The notes under the pieces: model-generated
What the model was told of the DNA's origin: nothing
What the model saw: only the letters and a program-made list of their open reading frames with translations
The model's database searches: none
Source: Candidatus Pacearchaeota archaeon UBA92
Lineage (GTDB): Archaea; Nanobdellota; Nanobdellia; Pacearchaeales; GW2011-AR1
Direction of reading: 5' to 3'
DNA: 21,529 nucleotides
Assembly: GCA_002497285.1 (NCBI GenBank)
Contig: DANJ01000022.1
Location: forward strand, 1 to 21,529
Program-made: the position numbers and the translations under genes
In this document: in pieces, positions 13,060 to 18,635 of the stretch
Layout: every line of letters starts with the position of its first letter
How positions within the stretch are numbered: the first letter of the stretch is position 1

Positions 13060-13073
13060 GATGCAAGAGCATC
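13060..13073 (-). other. Hairpin followed by T-rich tract between operon genes
   Basis: On the minus strand GATGC-TCTT-GCATC forms a 5-bp stem with a 4-nt loop, followed after CCTTTCC by TTTTTT. It lies in the 68-bp gap after the MVGGC gene at 13099, the widest gap in an otherwise tightly packed operon. It could attenuate transcription or mark an RNA processing site. Confidence 0.4.
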
Positions 13074-13098
13074 AAAAAATAAAGAAAGTCCATTCATC

Positions 13099-13767
13099 TT
13101 AGCACCCTCCGACCATTTCACCTGAACTGCCTTGTCCATTCTCTATTCCTCTGTATAAATTGCTTGCAAGGTTGATGTAATTAGTTGAATCAACTCCATT
13201 TGCTTCTAAAGCCTGAGCCTTTTCTTCATGAATTCCAGGGAAAAATAGAACTTTCCACTTTCCAAGTTCATTCAATATATCCAAATCACTCATCTCAGGA
13301 TGATTTATAAGAAGATATTTTGCAAGTCCTCTCATTGCATAACTATGTGCGCATCCACAAGCTCTCTCTCCGTTAGAGAATATTATAGCCTGGGCACCGC
13401 AACAATACTCACAACTTATAGCACTTCCAATTTTGATATACCTAGCCATTTGTTCAGTGGTTAAATCCAAATCCTCAGATTGAGCAAGTTTAGTTATAGT
13501 AGCATCCGCCAATCTTGGATTATCTGGCAAAACATCATCATAGCTAACTCCCAATTCAGTTCCATAAACAGCCGGAACTCCCTTTGGGATTATTTCTGAA
13601 GCAGAAACAATTCCTATTCCTGTAGCAAGTCCTGATCCAGAAGAAGAATAAATCTTCCCTGTATTGAATGCAATGACAACGGCTAAAAGAATAATTATTC
13701 CCAATTGAACATACAATTCGATGTTGGTCTTTCCTCCTTTCAGTTTGTTTTGTTTTCCTTTTTCCAT
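13099..13767 (-). CDS. Exported CEYCCG/CGCAH protein (PCYCGC-like) ending MVGGC
   Basis: This is a 222-residue protein with a basic N terminus, one membrane anchor (about 18-36) and an exported domain. The heart of the domain is ISCEYCCGAQAIIFSNGERACGCAHS (about 117-142), with Cys119, Cys122, Cys123, Cys137, Cys139 and His141, then AMRGLAKYLLINHPEMSDLDILNELGKWKVLFFP. This arrangement resembles the PCYCGC group of exported lipid-linked cysteine proteins in Gram-positive bacteria and likely binds a metal such as copper. The very C terminus is GEMVGGC, shared with the next gene product. It is the first gene of the long operon. The ATG at 13767 is about 25 bp from a TATA box, implying a leaderless mRNA, and the perfect palindrome at 13803-13820 lies upstream. 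Confidence 0.85.
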   Translation of the reverse strand: MEKGKQNKLKGGKTNIELYVQLGIIILLAVVIAFNTGKIYSSSGSGLATGIGIVSASEIIPKGVPAVYGTELGVSYDDVLPDNPRLADATITKLAQSEDLDLTTEQMARYIKIGSAISCEYCCGAQAIIFSNGERACGCAHSYAMRGLAKYLLINHPEMSDLDILNELGKWKVLFFPGIHEEKAQALEANGVDSTNYINLASNLYRGIENGQGSSGEMVGGC

Positions 13768-13785
13768 AACAAACAATAGAACTAA

Positions 13786-13796
13786 TTTTATATAAG
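13786..13796 (-). promoter_or_regulatory. TATA box of the long thiol/copper operon
   Basis: CTTATATAAAA on the minus strand, centred about 25 bp before the ATG at 13767. It is the only promoter seen for the roughly twelve genes down to 9106. Confidence 0.75.
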
Positions 13797-13802
13797 CGCT
13801 TT

Positions 13803-13820
13803 TGTGAAACTAGTTTCACA
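13803..13820 (-). promoter_or_regulatory. Palindromic regulatory site, copy 2 (perfect 18-bp)
   Basis: TGTGAAACTAGTTTCACA is a perfect 18-bp palindrome. Its core TGAAACTAGTTTCA (13805-13818) begins about 13 bp beyond the centre of the TATA box. It is the longest of the three copies and lies between the toxin stop codon and the promoter. Confidence 0.85.
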
Positions 13821-13830
13821 GGTCATTTAG

Positions 13831-14187
13831 TTATTTCTTTCTATACCCAAATTTCTTATCATAAGTTGGATGATCAATAATATCAAGAATAAAGCAGATT
13901 ATCTCAACTTGGTCTCCTTTGATTGTATACAGCATTCTCCAAAATTGGCTTAGCTCAACTCTAAGCAGATTAGAAACATTATATTCTTTTGGAATCATGT
14001 CTTTCTTGATATTGTCTCCATAAAAAGGATTCAATTTTATGAATTCTATCTTTTGCTTTATAGATTTTAGCAGCTGCATCTCTTCAGTATGCTCCTTGCC
14101 AAGTTCAATTTGCTTTCCCACAATAAAATTCAATTTTTGATAGGCTTCTTTCGCCTCGTTAATAAGAATTACTCTTACTGGTTTCAT
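13831..14187 (-). CDS. RelE/ParE-like toxin candidate
   Basis: This basic, soluble 118-residue protein resembles archaeal RelE/ParE-superfamily proteins. It has an N-terminal helix-rich part, a strand region NLLRVELSQFWRMLYTI (73-89) and VEIICFILDIIDHPTYDKKFGYRKK (94-118), with the C-terminal His/Tyr/Lys/Arg cluster typical of these ribonuclease-like toxins. RelE-type toxins cleave mRNA on the ribosome; ParE types hit gyrase. Which applies cannot be told. The start overlaps the stop of the upstream winged-helix gene by 4 nt, which would be the antitoxin. No transposon sits around it. It separates the TA operon from the downstream palindrome-controlled promoter. A non-toxin housekeeping role is possible. 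Confidence 0.75.
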   Translation of the reverse strand: MKPVRVILINEAKEAYQKLNFIVGKQIELGKEHTEEMQLLKSIKQKIEFIKLNPFYGDNIKKDMIPKEYNVSNLLRVELSQFWRMLYTIKGDQVEIICFILDIIDHPTYDKKFGYRKK

Positions 14188-14444
14188 ACTTCAATGCCTT
14201 TGTCTATCAAAGCATTAAGTTCCTTCCTTTCTGTAAAAACCCATAAGACTCCCTTTGTTCCCATAATTATCTTGCCGCTCAATTGCAAATAGTCTAAAAT
14301 AGTCAGCAAAGTGCTATGCATTATTTTTTTTGGAAGTCTTCTCTTAAGTTCGGCAATAGTAATTATGTCCCCTGCTTCTTTCAGAATTCTTTCTACCATT
14401 AGCACACTATTCAATGTTGGCGAATGTGGAGTTTGTCCTTGCAT
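14184..14444 (-). CDS. Winged-helix protein, likely antitoxin partner
   Basis: This is an 86-residue protein with a probable winged helix-turn-helix: helices around 14-24, 30-38 (IAELKRRLP) and 43-58 (HSTLLTILDYLQLSGK), then a two-strand wing KIIMGTKGVLWVF (58-70). It overlaps the RelE-like gene by 4 nt, the order antitoxin then toxin being usual for type II modules. The DNA-binding fold would let it repress its own promoter. The ATG at 14444 is about 25 bp from an AT-rich TATA box at 14462-14474, giving a leaderless mRNA. Its assignment as antitoxin is from context; the fold is read from the sequence pattern. It is not obviously related to AbrB, RHH or Phd antitoxins. Confidence 0.7.
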   Translation of the reverse strand: MQGQTPHSPTLNSVLMVERILKEAGDIITIAELKRRLPKKIMHSTLLTILDYLQLSGKIIMGTKGVLWVFTERKELNALIDKGIEV

Positions 14445-14461
14445 CTTAATTTAATTATACC

Positions 14462-14474
14462 TTTTATATATAAA
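14462..14474 (-). promoter_or_regulatory. TATA box of the toxin-antitoxin pair
   Basis: The minus strand reads TTTATATATAAAA, centred about 25 bp before the ATG at 14444. The surrounding TATATA-rich sequence could hold an operator, but no clear separate palindrome is seen. Confidence 0.55.
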
Positions 14475-14672
14475 TATATACTTATTAGCTATATAAATAT
14501 TTCTATCTTTCAATTAAGCTAAAAGCCTTAAATATCACAGATACTATTAATCTTAATAGAAATAAGAAAATTGGAAGAAAAAGAAATACTGCAAGATAAA
14601 GAGATCATTAAGCAAATAATTTAAAGCGAAATTAATATTAAGAATGGAAAGATAAATAAATTGAAGTATTAA
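14475..14672. other. AT-rich intergenic stretch without a convincing gene
   Basis: Apart from the TATA region of the TA pair, I see no promoter-gene pair here. A plus-strand open stretch ending at 14624 would encode a charged helix (IRKLEEKEILQDKEIIKQ) but lacks an ATG; it starts at best with TTG at 14571, so it may be a remnant of another small gene. The 3' end of the msrB transcript presumably lies here, in T-rich minus-strand sequence. Confidence 0.4.
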
Positions 14673-15071
14673 TCATTTCTTCTTCAACTTTCCTTTATTA
14701 AATGCAAGAGAAACTGAGTTAATGCAAAACCTCTTTCCCGTTGGAGTTTGAGGCGCATCATCAAAAATATGTCCTAAATGTCCCCCACACTTAGCACAAG
14801 TCACTTCAACTCTCTTCATTAATAAAGTATTATCCTCATGAAATTCTATCGCTCCTTTTTTTGCATCATAAAAACTAGGCCATCCACAATGAGAATCAAA
14901 CTTTGTAGTTGAATCAAAAAGAACATTCCCACAAGCGGCGCAGGAATACACTCCAGATTCCTTATTATTCAAAAGCTTTCCAGTAAAGGGAAGTTCGGTG
15001 CTTTTTTCAACTATTACTCTATACTGTTTAGGAGTAAGCTTTTTCTTAAGTTTTTCCTTATCTATTTTCAT
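14673..15071 (-). CDS. msrB: Peptide methionine (R)-S-oxide reductase
   Basis: This is a 132-residue MsrB, the enzyme that reduces methionine-R-sulfoxide in proteins and so repairs oxidised methionines. The zinc site Cys44/Cys47 (CAAC) and Cys92/Cys95 (CAKC) is complete. The catalytic cysteine is Cys116 in GKRFCINSVSL, and the substrate motif HCGWPSF (61-67) is present. It has no signal peptide, so it is cytoplasmic. The start is the ATG at 15071, not the upstream in-frame codon at 15086, because a TATA box lies 26 bp before it. It stands alone on the minus strand. In a copper/thiol island it would guard methionine-rich proteins against oxidation, but that link is inferred. Confidence 0.96.
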   Translation of the reverse strand: MKIDKEKLKKKLTPKQYRVIVEKSTELPFTGKLLNNKESGVYSCAACGNVLFDSTTKFDSHCGWPSFYDAKKGAIEFHEDNTLLMKRVEVTCAKCGGHLGHIFDDAPQTPTGKRFCINSVSLAFNKGKLKKK

Positions 15072-15091
15072 AATTTCTAGAGACAAAAAGA

Positions 15092-15101
15092 ATATTTAAA
15101 C
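15092..15101 (-). promoter_or_regulatory. TATA box of msrB
   Basis: GTTTAAATAT on the minus strand, centred 26 bp before the ATG at 15071. This spacing decides the start. It overlaps the region just after the small membrane-protein gene that ends at 15111. Confidence 0.65.
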
Positions 15102-15110
15102 GTTACAAAT

Positions 15111-15278
15111 TTACTTTTTCCATCGAACTATCGTAATCAATAATCCTACAATAAAAATAATGGCTCCCCAAATATCGATGTCTATTTCCCACTTTCCATA
15201 AGTTAGGATATTTAAAAATTGAAAAGCTAACCCTATAACCATAATCAAAATACCTAATTTTCTAGTGAATATATTCAT
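15111..15278 (-). CDS. Small two-helix membrane protein, 55 aa
   Basis: This short gene is easily overlooked. It begins MNIFTRKLGILIMVIGLAFQ and ends FIVGLLITIVRWKK. There are two hydrophobic helices (about 8-24 and 36-51) joined by a loop, LTYGKWEIDIDIWG. There are no cysteines. It lies between dsbB and msrB with 31 bp to the preceding stop. A weak TATA-like TTAATAAAT at 15300-15308, 25 bp or so before the ATG, could drive it separately, or it may be co-transcribed with dsbB. Coding is supported by the clear two-helix pattern with basic ends and by its filling an otherwise empty 240-bp gap. No function is recognised. Confidence 0.65.
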   Translation of the reverse strand: MNIFTRKLGILIMVIGLAFQFLNILTYGKWEIDIDIWGAIIFIVGLLITIVRWKK

Positions 15279-15309
15279 ACTATAATAAATGGCATTTAGT
15301 TAATAAATC

Positions 15310-15852
15310 TTACTTCTTTGAAACAATTCCAAGTATTATAAGCAAAACAAATGCTGTAAATGCCATCATTGGAATTGTAAGGTATCCTAAATTGGTAAAA
15401 AAGGCTTCAGAACAAGAAGATGAATATCCAATTATGTCACATATGCCTGAGACCCCAAGGAATCCAATCTGGAAGATATAATGATAGAGTGCAATTAATC
15501 CGCCTATAATACTTAACATTAAAGAACAAGTTGCTATTCTTTTGTCTTTTTTCCACATGGCAAATGCAAAGATAAAGGCCTGCGGATACATGAATATTCT
15601 TTGGTACCAACACAAAACACATGGTGCATAACCCATTATCTCAGAATAAAACAAGCTACCAAGCATCGCACCAAGTGAGACTATAAATCCAAAGAGAAGA
15701 TAATTCTTTCTTAAAAATAACCCATACTCTGTGCTCCTAAAAGATTTACCCTGAATCTTCAGGTAAATTGCAAAAACAATTATCAATACTATCGCCATAT
15801 CACTTATCAAAGTCAAATAGACAAGCAGATTAGGTATTAGTTCTTTTATCAT
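15310..15852 (-). CDS. dsbB: DsbB/BdbC-type disulfide oxidoreductase
   Basis: This 180-residue membrane protein of the DsbB/BdbC family has about five helices. The first catalytic pair is CVLCWYQR (78-85), the hallmark of the family with its following Trp-Tyr-Gln-Arg quinone-site residues. The second pair is Cys138 and Cys147 in the outer loop (GICDIIGYSSSC). It should reoxidise the extracytoplasmic DsbA-like protein and pass electrons to quinone. A candidate partner, a membrane-anchored DsbA with CPYC, is encoded at 19221-19964. An extra N-terminal helix precedes the conserved core. The ATG at 15852 is 26 bp from a TATA box, giving a leaderless mRNA. It is transcribed separately from the cysteine desulfurase upstream, whose stop is 31 bp away. 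Confidence 0.95.
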   Translation of the reverse strand: MIKELIPNLLVYLTLISDMAIVLIIVFAIYLKIQGKSFRSTEYGLFLRKNYLLFGFIVSLGAMLGSLFYSEIMGYAPCVLCWYQRIFMYPQAFIFAFAMWKKDKRIATCSLMLSIIGGLIALYHYIFQIGFLGVSGICDIIGYSSSCSEAFFTNLGYLTIPMMAFTAFVLLIILGIVSKK

Positions 15853-15873
15853 TTAGTTATTAAAATTTGTTAA

Positions 15874-15882
15874 TATTTAAAG
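15874..15882 (-). promoter_or_regulatory. TATA box of dsbB
   Basis: CTTTAAATA on the minus strand, centred 26 bp before the ATG at 15852, next to the stop codon of the cysteine desulfurase gene. Confidence 0.65.
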
Positions 15883-15883
15883 T

Positions 15884-17089
15884 CTATCTAAGTTGTGCAA
15901 TTTCTTTAACTGCATGAACGAATCTCCTAGCCTCATCTTCAGTATTATACAAATAAAATGAAGCCCTCACACTATTCTTCATATCATGCTTATTAAACCA
16001 TTCGTGAACACAATGCGCTCCACTTCTAACCATAATACCATATCCCGAATCTAATATCTTCGCAACTTCATGAGCCCCCATTCCAGAAATATTAAAATTA
16101 AATATTCCTGAACGCAAAGAAGCATCTAATGGCCCAATAATATCTATTCCTTTAACTCCATTTAATCCATCTGTGACTATTTGGTTAAGTTTCTCTTCAT
16201 ATTTACCTATTTTGGATAATCCTATTTTCTTCAAATATCTACATGCCTCTCCAAGCCCAATTATCCCAGAATAATTCTGTAGTCCTGCTTCAAATCTTGC
16301 AGGAATTTCCTCCTCTTTATAACTATCAAAAGTAGCATCAATTATAGTCTCGCCCCCGACAATAAATTGCCTTAGTTTTTCTAATTCCTTAAATTTTCCA
16401 TATAAAACTCCAGTTCCTGTAGGCCCCAGCATCTTATGCCCAGAAAAAGCAAAAAAATCACAATCTGATTTGATAACATCTATTTCTTTATGAGGAACAC
16501 TCTGGCAAGCATCAATTAAAACTTTAACCCCTTTCTTGTGTGCAATTTCCACAATCTCTTCAATAGGATTAACAACGCCATCCAAGTTAGAAACATGAAC
16601 AACAGAAACTAACTTGGTTTTCTCAGAGAAACATTTCTTAAAATTATCTAAACTAAATGTATTATCATTATTACTTTCACAGATAACAACTTTAATTCCT
16701 CTCTCTTTCTGCAACTTCAACCAAGGGATAATGTTAGAGCTATGCTCTTTATCTGTAATTATCACTTCATCTCCTTTATCCAAATCAAAAGCATTTGCAA
16801 TAAGATTAATAGATTCTGTAGCATTTTTAGTAAATACAATTTCTTTATCCTTACAATTAATAAATTTGGCAACTTCATGTCTCGCCTTAGAAATTTCTTC
16901 TTCTAATCTTCTTCCAAACTTATGAACACTCCTTCCAGCACAAGCAGGATATTCAAGATAATATTCATTCATCTTATCTATAACTTGCTTAGGTTTCAAA
17001 GACATACATGCAGAATCAAAATAAATTGTTTTACTATTCAAAACAGAAAAGTCTTCTCTTACATTTTCAGGTTTAAATGTGAAAATCAT
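15884..17089 (-). CDS. sufS: Cysteine desulfurase, SufS/CsdA type
   Basis: This is a 401-residue PLP-dependent class V aminotransferase-fold cysteine desulfurase, which turns cysteine into alanine and an enzyme-bound persulfide. Key residues seen are His116 (KEHSSN), Asp193 and Gln196 (IDACQSVPH), the PLP lysine Lys219 (FSGHKMLGPTG) and the persulfide cysteine Cys360 in RSGAHC. The RxGxHC form and the full length place it with group II (SufS/CsdA) rather than NifS/IscS. No sufBCD, sufE or sufU genes lie nearby; it follows, with a 4-nt overlap, a Cys-rich membrane protein under the palindrome-controlled promoter at 17592-17622. This suggests sulfur is used for the thiol/persulfide system rather than, or besides, Fe-S clusters. 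A selenocysteine lyase activity is possible. Confidence 0.93.
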   Translation of the reverse strand: MIFTFKPENVREDFSVLNSKTIYFDSACMSLKPKQVIDKMNEYYLEYPACAGRSVHKFGRRLEEEISKARHEVAKFINCKDKEIVFTKNATESINLIANAFDLDKGDEVIITDKEHSSNIIPWLKLQKERGIKVVICESNNDNTFSLDNFKKCFSEKTKLVSVVHVSNLDGVVNPIEEIVEIAHKKGVKVLIDACQSVPHKEIDVIKSDCDFFAFSGHKMLGPTGTGVLYGKFKELEKLRQFIVGGETIIDATFDSYKEEEIPARFEAGLQNYSGIIGLGEACRYLKKIGLSKIGKYEEKLNQIVTDGLNGVKGIDIIGPLDASLRSGIFNFNISGMGAHEVAKILDSGYGIMVRSGAHCVHEWFNKHDMKNSVRASFYLYNTEDEARRFVHAVKEIAQLR

Positions 17090-17571
17090 ATTTTATCCAG
17101 ACAGTAAGTCAAACATTCACGCTCTCCAAGATTTGAATTTTCCTCAAAACATTTAATTAATTTATCAGCATCGACGCCGTATTGTTCAGCTAAATCCCTT
17201 ATGTGTTTTTCACCTGTCCCAGTAGGATTAAGGATACAAAATTCACTCGAATTCTCTCCATTACAATTTCCATAGGCATAATAATTGTAAACGCCGATAG
17301 CAGAAATATAGGTTGCCCAAATAAATAATAGAATAAGGATCCATGAAATTAACTTATAATTTTTATAAAAACCCCTTGCTATTCTAGGAGAAACTTTCAT
17401 TAATTTTCCAGTCACATCAGATTTTATTCTTTCATCAAGTCCAGACCGACATTTTCTAAGGGTTACAGTCCTAAACATACAATCTAAGCTCTCTTTAGCC
17501 AATTTTCTATACTTGAGACTAAATAATCCCAGAATCGCAAAAATAGGCAATGCAAGTAGGCATAATACCAT
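17086..17571 (-). CDS. Cys-rich membrane protein coupled to cysteine desulfurase
   Basis: This is a 161-residue protein with a short first hydrophobic helix (about 1-18), a cytoplasmic-looking middle part LDCMFRTVTLRKCRSGLDERIKSDVTGKLM (29-58; Cys31, Cys41), a second helix (about 73-95) and an exported-looking tail with NCNGENSSEFC (102-112) and three further cysteines (Cys141, Cys153, Cys157). A similar SLxYRxLAKEAxDCxFRxVTxRxCxSGLD segment is known to me from archaeal membrane proteins associated with redox partners, but it has no secure name. Seven cysteines split between both sides suggest disulfides outside and a thiol or metal site inside. The ATG at 17571 is 26-27 bp from a TATA box; its end overlaps sufS by 4 nt. 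It may anchor the desulfurase or take sulfur from it (inference). Confidence 0.8.
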   Translation of the reverse strand: MVLCLLALPIFAILGLFSLKYRKLAKESLDCMFRTVTLRKCRSGLDERIKSDVTGKLMKVSPRIARGFYKNYKLISWILILLFIWATYISAIGVYNYYAYGNCNGENSSEFCILNPTGTGEKHIRDLAEQYGVDADKLIKCFEENSNLGERECLTYCLDKI

Positions 17572-17591
17572 ATCTAAAAAAAGAGATTTGC

Positions 17592-17601
17592 TTATTTAAA
17601 T
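17592..17601 (-). promoter_or_regulatory. TATA box of the Cys-rich membrane protein-sufS operon
   Basis: ATTTAAATAA on the minus strand, centred 26-27 bp before the ATG at 17571. Confidence 0.7.
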
Positions 17602-17608
17602 GGTTCTG

Positions 17609-17622
17609 TGAAATTAATTTCA
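17609..17622 (-). promoter_or_regulatory. Palindromic regulatory site, copy 3
   Basis: TGAAATTAATTTCA is a perfect 14-bp palindrome beginning about 11 bp beyond the centre of the TATA box at 17592-17601, matching the sites at 9091-9104 and 13805-13818 in sequence (TGAAA...TTTCA) and position. It ends two bases before the stop codon of the neighbouring small gene. Confidence 0.75.
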
Positions 17623-17624
17623 GA

Positions 17625-17849
17625 CTACTTTGGCTCTGCAGGCCTTTCCCTTTTCACAACATACATATCGCCAGTCCTTTTTTTGTATTCCTCTCGAGCT
17701 AAAGCAATAACTTCTTTTTCAATTTCTTTAGCAGACTCAGGACGTCTTGAATTAACATGTGCCCGTAAAGCTAAATCGTGAATCTCTATTTCAGCTATCA
17801 ACTTACTTAAAGATAAACAACCAAAATACTCGCATCTTGTAGTATACAT
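17625..17849 (-). CDS. Hypothetical small protein, 74 aa
   Basis: This soluble 74-residue protein has two Cys near its N terminus (RCEYFGC, Cys6 and Cys11) and a charged helical remainder (ESAKEIEKEVIALAREEYKKRTG). It has no membrane helix. I do not recognise a family; the pattern of a short Cys knuckle followed by helices might be a degenerate metal site, but nothing more can be said. The ATG at 17849 is about 26 bp from a TATA box, so the gene is probably real and leaderless. It is divergent from the membrane-anchored regulator at 17926, and its 3' end runs up to the palindrome that controls the next operon. Confidence 0.6.
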   Translation of the reverse strand: MYTTRCEYFGCLSLSKLIAEIEIHDLALRAHVNSRRPESAKEIEKEVIALAREEYKKRTGDMYVVKRERPAEPK

Positions 17850-17870
17850 AAAATAACATCAAGAAGCGAA

Positions 17871-17880
17871 TATTTAAATT
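17871..17880 (-). promoter_or_regulatory. TATA box for the gene starting at 17849
   Basis: AATTTAAATA on the minus strand, centred about 26 bp before the ATG at 17849, in the 76-bp divergent gap. Confidence 0.6.
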
Positions 17881-17895
17881 TTACTTAAACAAAAA

Positions 17896-17904
17896 CTTAT
17901 TAAG
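17896..17904 (+). promoter_or_regulatory. TATA box for the membrane-anchored regulator
   Basis: CTTATTAAG centred 26 bp before the ATG at 17926, in the divergent gap. The gap holds no copy of the TGAAA...TTTCA palindrome. Confidence 0.55.
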
Positions 17905-17925
17905 CTTGATTTTGCAACTATATCT

Positions 17926-18408
17926 ATGGAAAATAAGAATGTCGGATATATTTTGCTTGGAATCTCCGCACTAATAATTATTATCATTTTTCTATTCAAT
18001 TCTGCTATGACCAAGATAGTATATACAACCTGTTCTGCAGAACACGGTCCAAGTTGCCCAATGTATGAATCTATAGACCAGCAAACTTATCTTTCTTTGG
18101 CAATAGTTGGATTAGTTATACTAATTGCATTAATTTTAATTTTTTCAAAACCTCAAGAGAGAATAATAATTAAGAAAGTTAAGGAAAGACAAAAGAAAAC
18201 GGTTTACGATTTATCAGGCCTCAAAGCTGAAGAAAAGAAAGTCTTTTCCACAATTCAAGAAAACAAAACAATATTCCAAGCAGATTTAATAGAAAAAACA
18301 GGATTTGGAAAAGCAAAGATTACAAGAATTTTAGACAGATTAGAAGGCCACAAACTGATTGAAAGAAAAAGAAGAGGGATGACTAACGTGGTTGTCTTGA
18401 AAGAGTGA
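17926..18408 (+). CDS. Membrane-anchored winged-helix regulator with external Cys pair
   Basis: This 160-residue protein has two membrane helices (about 8-25 and 57-73) enclosing an external loop, VYTTCSAEHGPSCPMYES, with Cys36, His40, Cys44 and Met46. A cytoplasmic winged helix-turn-helix follows (about 95-160): ADLIEKTGFGKAKITRILDRLEGHKLIERKRRGMTNVVVL. The HTH is of the archaeal MarR-like/membrane-anchored HTH type. The design fits a one-component sensor in which an external thiol pair or metal state controls DNA binding inside. It starts a plus-strand operon with a CxxC membrane paralogue and DsbA. The ATG is 26 bp from a TATA box, and the next gene starts on the overlapping GTGA. It is the best candidate in the window, along with ArsR, for the factor acting on the shared palindrome; this is inference. 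Confidence 0.85.
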   Translation: MENKNVGYILLGISALIIIIIFLFNSAMTKIVYTTCSAEHGPSCPMYESIDQQTYLSLAIVGLVILIALILIFSKPQERIIIKKVKERQKKTVYDLSGLKAEEKKVFSTIQENKTIFQADLIEKTGFGKAKITRILDRLEGHKLIERKRRGMTNVVVLKE

Positions 18409-18635
18409 AAAAGGGATTTGGATGGCAGTTTTATACAGGAATGGCTATTCTAATATTCATGGTAATCGCCTATTTCTACAAAATAACCTTGGAATCCGGA
18501 CAGAATTACGTCACATATACAAGGCTTCTAAGTATCGCAATATTTTATAATCTCTTTATCTTTATTTCATATATCCTTATTGCGCTGATATTAATTTATT
18601 TTGGCATCAGACATAAGATAAAATTAATCGATTAA
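18405..18635 (+). CDS. Small membrane protein, 76 aa
   Basis: This 76-residue protein has two clear hydrophobic helices (about 9-26 and 40-66) and a basic end, RHKIKLID. It contains no cysteine. It starts with GTG overlapping the previous stop by 4 nt (GTGA) and ends directly before the ATG of the CxxC membrane protein at 18636 with no gap, so it is translationally tied to both. No family is recognised. The tight coupling suggests it partners the membrane-anchored regulator or the CxxC membrane protein. The start codon choice is set by the overlap; no other plausible start fits. Confidence 0.75.
   Translation: MKKGFGWQFYTGMAILIFMVIAYFYKITLESGQNYVTYTRLLSIAIFYNLFIFISYILIALILIYFGIRHKIKLID

Noticed and set aside
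13556..13819. Minus-strand frame overlapping the CEYCCG gene start and the palindrome
   Set aside because: It runs through the TATA box and palindrome of a well-supported gene and has an improbable Cys/Arg/Asn-rich composition.
14571..14624. Short plus-strand frame with a charged helix (possible antitoxin tail)
   Set aside because: It has only a TTG start, no ribosome site at a fitting distance and just 17 codons; noted within the intergenic entry.
16614..17107. Two plus-strand frames opposite the cysteine desulfurase
   Set aside because: The desulfurase has all active-site residues on the other strand; these frames lack promoters and recognisable content.
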